NCBI GenBank assembly: GCA_025449435.1
Contig: JANWJO010000062.1
Coordinates: 1 to 8,231, forward strand
Reading direction: 5' to 3'
Length of the DNA stretch: 8,231 nt
From: Chloroflexota bacterium
Lineage (GTDB): Bacteria > Chloroflexota > UBA4733
Below, one piece after another: positions 6,339 through 8,231 of the stretch (position 1 is its first letter; each line of letters starts with the position of its first letter). The translations under genes were made by a program, and so were the position numbers. The notes under the pieces were generated by a model. The model was given only the letters and a program-made list of their open reading frames with translations, was not told the DNA's origin and did not search any database.

Positions 6339-7783
6339 CTACGTGGGTGCAGCGGCGCCGCGATCTGCTGGGCATCCAGAAACTGCCACATGCGTGCCGT
6401 TGCACCTTCTTTATCACCCGGTTCCAGCGTGCCATCGAGCACCAGTTCGAGCAGATACGCCTTGATGCGGCCGACGATGGGCCCTGCAGGAAAGCCGGTC
6501 AGCGCCATGATCTCCACCCCATCGATCGGGCTATCCACCTTCACGGCGTGCGCCTCTTCGATGGCGGCATCGGTGCGCGCGACCAGGCGGTCCAGCCGCG
6601 CGACATGGGCGTTGACGCGCTGTGCGTTGGAGCTGGTGATGTCGGCGCGCGCCAGCGCAAACAGATCTTGGAGGCGCGCTTCTCCGACCTCGCGCACGAA
6701 CCGGCGCACGGCGCTATCGGTCCAGGTATCGGTGTCGGCGGCGGGCCGCATATGCACCTCGATCAAAGCGACGACGCTTTTGATGGTGGCGCTGTCGTAG
6801 CGCAAGCTCGTGAGCAACTGCTGCGCAATGGATGCGCCGATGCGTTCGTGGTCGAGGAAGTGGACCCGCCCACTTTCAGCACTAAAGGTACGCGGCTTGC
6901 CCACATCGTGCAGCAGCGCTGCCAGACGCACATGCAGGTGTGGCGGCGTCGCCTCCACCACCCGCAACGTGTGCGTAAGCACGTTCTTGAAGCGTGGTTT
7001 GCCCTCGTCGGTGAAGCGCTTCATCGCGTCGACTGCCGGTGCAAATTGCGCCATGAGATCAAGTTCCACCAACAGACGCAGCCCAAAGGCTACGCGTTGC
7101 GCCAGTAAGATGCGACTGAACTCATCGCGGATGCGCTCGCGCGAGATGGAGCTGAGCTGGGGAGCGCACGCCTTGACAGCGTGGAGCGTGCCCGCCTCGA
7201 CGCTGAAGGACAGTTGCGCGGCTAGCCGCACCACTCGCAACAAACGCAGCGGGTCTTCCCGGAACCGCTCCTGGGCATCGCCGGTCACCCGAATGCGCCG
7301 CGCCTGCAAGTCGTCCAACCCGCCTGCCAGATCGAGCAGCGGGCCTTCAGCGAGGTTGAGGGCGAGGGAGTTGATGGTCAAGTCGCGCCGCTCCAGGTCT
7401 TCCTCGATCGTGTGGCCGAAGGTGACGTCGGGGTGACGGTCGTCTGGGCGGTACATGTCGTGCCGGAAGGTCGTGATCTCGATCAGGCGGTCGGGAGACC
7501 GCATGCCAATGGTGCCATAGCGCTTGCCTACGTCGAACACGGGCCAACCCAAATGTGACACAATGCGCGCCACGTCATCGGGCAGCGCCTCGGTGGTGAG
7601 GTCGACGTCGCGCTGCGACAGGTCAGCATCAAGCAACAGGTCGCGGATAAAGCCACCTACCAGATACAATTGGTGCCCGCTGGCCTGGAATGCGCGTCGG
7701 AGGATTGGCAGTTCGGGTGCTGCAGCGAGCGCGATGACGCGTGCCCGGTCTCCTAGTGCCTGTGTATCCCAATCAGCGGGCAC
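6335..7783 (-). CDS. CCA-adding-type tRNA nucleotidyltransferase with HD domain
   Basis: Class II nucleotidyltransferase of the CCA-adding enzyme/poly(A) polymerase family, 482 residues, expected to build or repair the 3' CCA end of tRNAs in the cytoplasm. Visible in order: 'LVGGFIRDLL' (41-50, GGxxRD nucleotide site); the catalytic pair D59/D61 in 'RDVDLTTEA'; 'ERRDLTINSLALN' (131-143); and 'REDPLRLLRVVR' (175-186), the EDxxR motif that selects CTP or ATP. A tRNA-binding helical region follows, then an HD phosphohydrolase domain with 'LLHDVGKP' (HD at 292-293), a downstream 'DHERIGA' (H312) and D381. HD fusions are known in bacterial CCA enzymes, where they can remove 2',3'-cyclic phosphates. 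A split-function A-adding or poly(A) enzyme cannot be fully excluded. The GTG at 7783 has GGAGG at 7790-7794, 6 nt upstream. The stop overlaps the zinc-ribbon gene stop by 4 nt. Confidence 0.94.
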   Translation of the reverse strand: MPADWDTQALGDRARVIALAAAPELPILRRAFQASGHQLYLVGGFIRDLLLDADLSQRDVDLTTEALPDDVARIVSHLGWPVFDVGKRYGTIGMRSPDRLIEITTFRHDMYRPDDRHPDVTFGHTIEEDLERRDLTINSLALNLAEGPLLDLAGGLDDLQARRIRVTGDAQERFREDPLRLLRVVRLAAQLSFSVEAGTLHAVKACAPQLSSISRERIRDEFSRILLAQRVAFGLRLLVELDLMAQFAPAVDAMKRFTDEGKPRFKNVLTHTLRVVEATPPHLHVRLAALLHDVGKPRTFSAESGRVHFLDHERIGASIAQQLLTSLRYDSATIKSVVALIEVHMRPAADTDTWTDSAVRRFVREVGEARLQDLFALARADITSSNAQRVNAHVARLDRLVARTDAAIEEAHAVKVDSPIDGVEIMALTGFPAGPIVGRIKAYLLELVLDGTLEPGDKEGATARMWQFLDAQQIAAPLHPRS

Positions 7784-7818
7784 AGGACACCTCCAAGCGG
7801 CCTTGACATGCTACCAAT

Positions 7819-7850
7819 GCCAGTTCGCGCAGCGCGGTAGTGTAACTGGC
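7819..7850. repeat. Inverted repeat in the divergent intergenic region
   Basis: Perfect 7-bp arms GCCAGTT (7819-7825) and AACTGGC (7844-7850) flank 18 nt that contain a second small stem, CGCG-CAG-CGCG (7826-7836). On the minus strand TACACT, a possible -10 for the tRNA nucleotidyltransferase gene, falls inside the repeat, so it could be an operator or a 5' leader hairpin. No matching -35 is clear. Confidence 0.4.
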
Positions 7851-7883
7851 CTAGCGTCCACTCCACCATAAGCGCGATTGGTG

Positions 7884-7911
7884 TTAGCGGTTAGGGTGCT
7901 CCACGTACAAT
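7884..7911 (+). promoter_or_regulatory. Candidate promoter for the right-edge gene
   Basis: TACAAT at 7906-7911 differs from the -10 consensus at one base. The -35 is weak: TTAGCG at 7884-7889, spacer 16. Transcription would start near 7918, giving a leader of about 54 nt to the GTG at 7972. A short direct repeat GTTAG-CG-GTTAG overlaps the -35 region. Confidence 0.4.
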
Positions 7912-7971
7912 GTCGAACGTGCGAATGTTTGCGGCGCTGTGTCCGCTTTCGCATACGGTGGAGACCGCGGC

Positions 7972-8231
7972 GTGGCGCAAACCAGCGACGACCGCATCCC
8001 GCCATTCGTTGACGAGCAAGCATCAGACGATGCCGGCGAATTAGAAGAAGATGAGCTCGTTGACGACGCCGACCTATTGACGTTGCTCGATCAGTTGCAA
8101 GAAGAGTTGCTGCGGGGTGGGAAGATCCCCATGACCAATAAACTCCTGGCCGATGAGGAAGCCGTGTACGCGGTGCTGGATCAGATCCGTACCAACGGCC
8201 AGGCAGGCATCGAGCGCGCACAATGGGTCGT
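7972..8231 (+). CDS. Acidic DivIVA/F0F1-B-like protein, N-terminal part
   Basis: The gene continues past the right edge; 86 complete codons are visible. Residues 1-35 are strongly acidic ('DDAGELEEDELVDDADLL') and probably disordered. Residues about 35-86 read 'LLTLLDQLQEELLRGG', then 'IPMTNKLLADEEAVYAVLDQIR', then 'GIERAQWV'. This resembles, from memory, an N-terminal segment shared by Chloroflexota proteins often labelled DivIVA-like or ATP-synthase-B-like: a Leu/Glu helix, a short IP turn, a DEE motif and an 'LDQIR' helix leading into a long coiled coil. The coiled coil itself would lie outside the window, so the role (cell division, envelope or scaffold) is only inferred. The GTG at 7972 has GGAG at 7960-7963, 8 nt upstream. 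An in-frame GTG at 7939 lacks a ribosome site. Confidence 0.68.
   Translation, partial: MAQTSDDRIPPFVDEQASDDAGELEEDELVDDADLLTLLDQLQEELLRGGKIPMTNKLLADEEAVYAVLDQIRTNGQAGIERAQWV

Noticed and set aside
5963..7108. Plus-strand open frame of 381 codons overlapping the zinc-ribbon and CCA-adding enzyme genes
   Set aside because: No ribosome site or domain. It runs antisense to the well-supported nucleotidyltransferase and out of frame with the zinc-ribbon gene, which has GGAGG 7 nt before its start.
7803..7808. Perfect TTGACA as a plus-strand -35
   Set aside because: No -10-like hexamer lies 15-19 nt downstream, where the sequence is GC-rich. The TACAAT at 7906 is about 100 nt away. It is probably a chance match.
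1..8231. tRNA, rRNA, CRISPR array, insertion sequence or attachment site
   Set aside because: Reading both strands, I saw no cloverleaf-like sequence, regularly spaced repeats, transposase motifs or terminal inverted repeats. Absence was judged by eye only.

Overview
The window is GC-rich, densely packed bacterial chromosomal DNA. Most genes have a clear Shine-Dalgarno sequence, and four of the eight probably start with GTG. The best taxonomic hint is the partial gene at the right edge. Its 'LLD-Q-EELL...P...DEE...VLDQIR' pattern resembles an N-terminal segment I associate with DivIVA/F0F1-B-like proteins of Chloroflexota. Together with a DUF4157 (eCIS-core-type) protein this suggests Chloroflexota or a similar environmental lineage, but that is inference, since no rRNA or other marker is present.

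Layout, left to right. (1) 1-759, minus: N-terminal 253 residues of a DUF4157/HExxH protein that runs off the left edge. (2) 760-968: divergent intergenic region holding the start signals of gene 1 and of the next gene. (3) 969-2606, plus: a three-domain thiamine-diphosphate enzyme of the acetolactate synthase superfamily, standing alone without a regulatory subunit. (4) 2624-2655: a perfect GC-rich hairpin between two convergent genes, probably a bidirectional terminator. (5) 2679-4181, minus: a haem catalase. (6) 4272-5021, minus: a protein with a C-terminal J-domain. (7) 5018-6007, minus: a PLP-dependent threonine/serine dehydratase with serine-racemase-like metal-site residues. Its stop overlaps the GTG start of the J-domain gene (GTGA), so the two are probably translationally coupled. 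(8) 6102-6338, plus: a 78-residue double-CxxC zinc-ribbon protein, divergent from the dehydratase. (9) 6335-7783, minus: a CCA-adding-type tRNA nucleotidyltransferase with an HD domain, whose stop codon overlaps that of the zinc-ribbon gene. (10) 7784-7971: divergent intergenic region with an inverted repeat and a good -10 element. (11) 7972-8231, plus: the N-terminal part of an acidic, DivIVA-like protein that runs off the right edge.

Most of the window is housekeeping or stress metabolism: peroxide removal, amino acid dehydration, tRNA 3'-end maturation and possibly envelope or division functions. No mobile element, CRISPR array, RNA gene or complete new multi-gene system is visible. The most unusual items are the DUF4157 protein, whose C-terminus and neighbours lie outside the window, and the coupled PLP-enzyme/J-domain pair.
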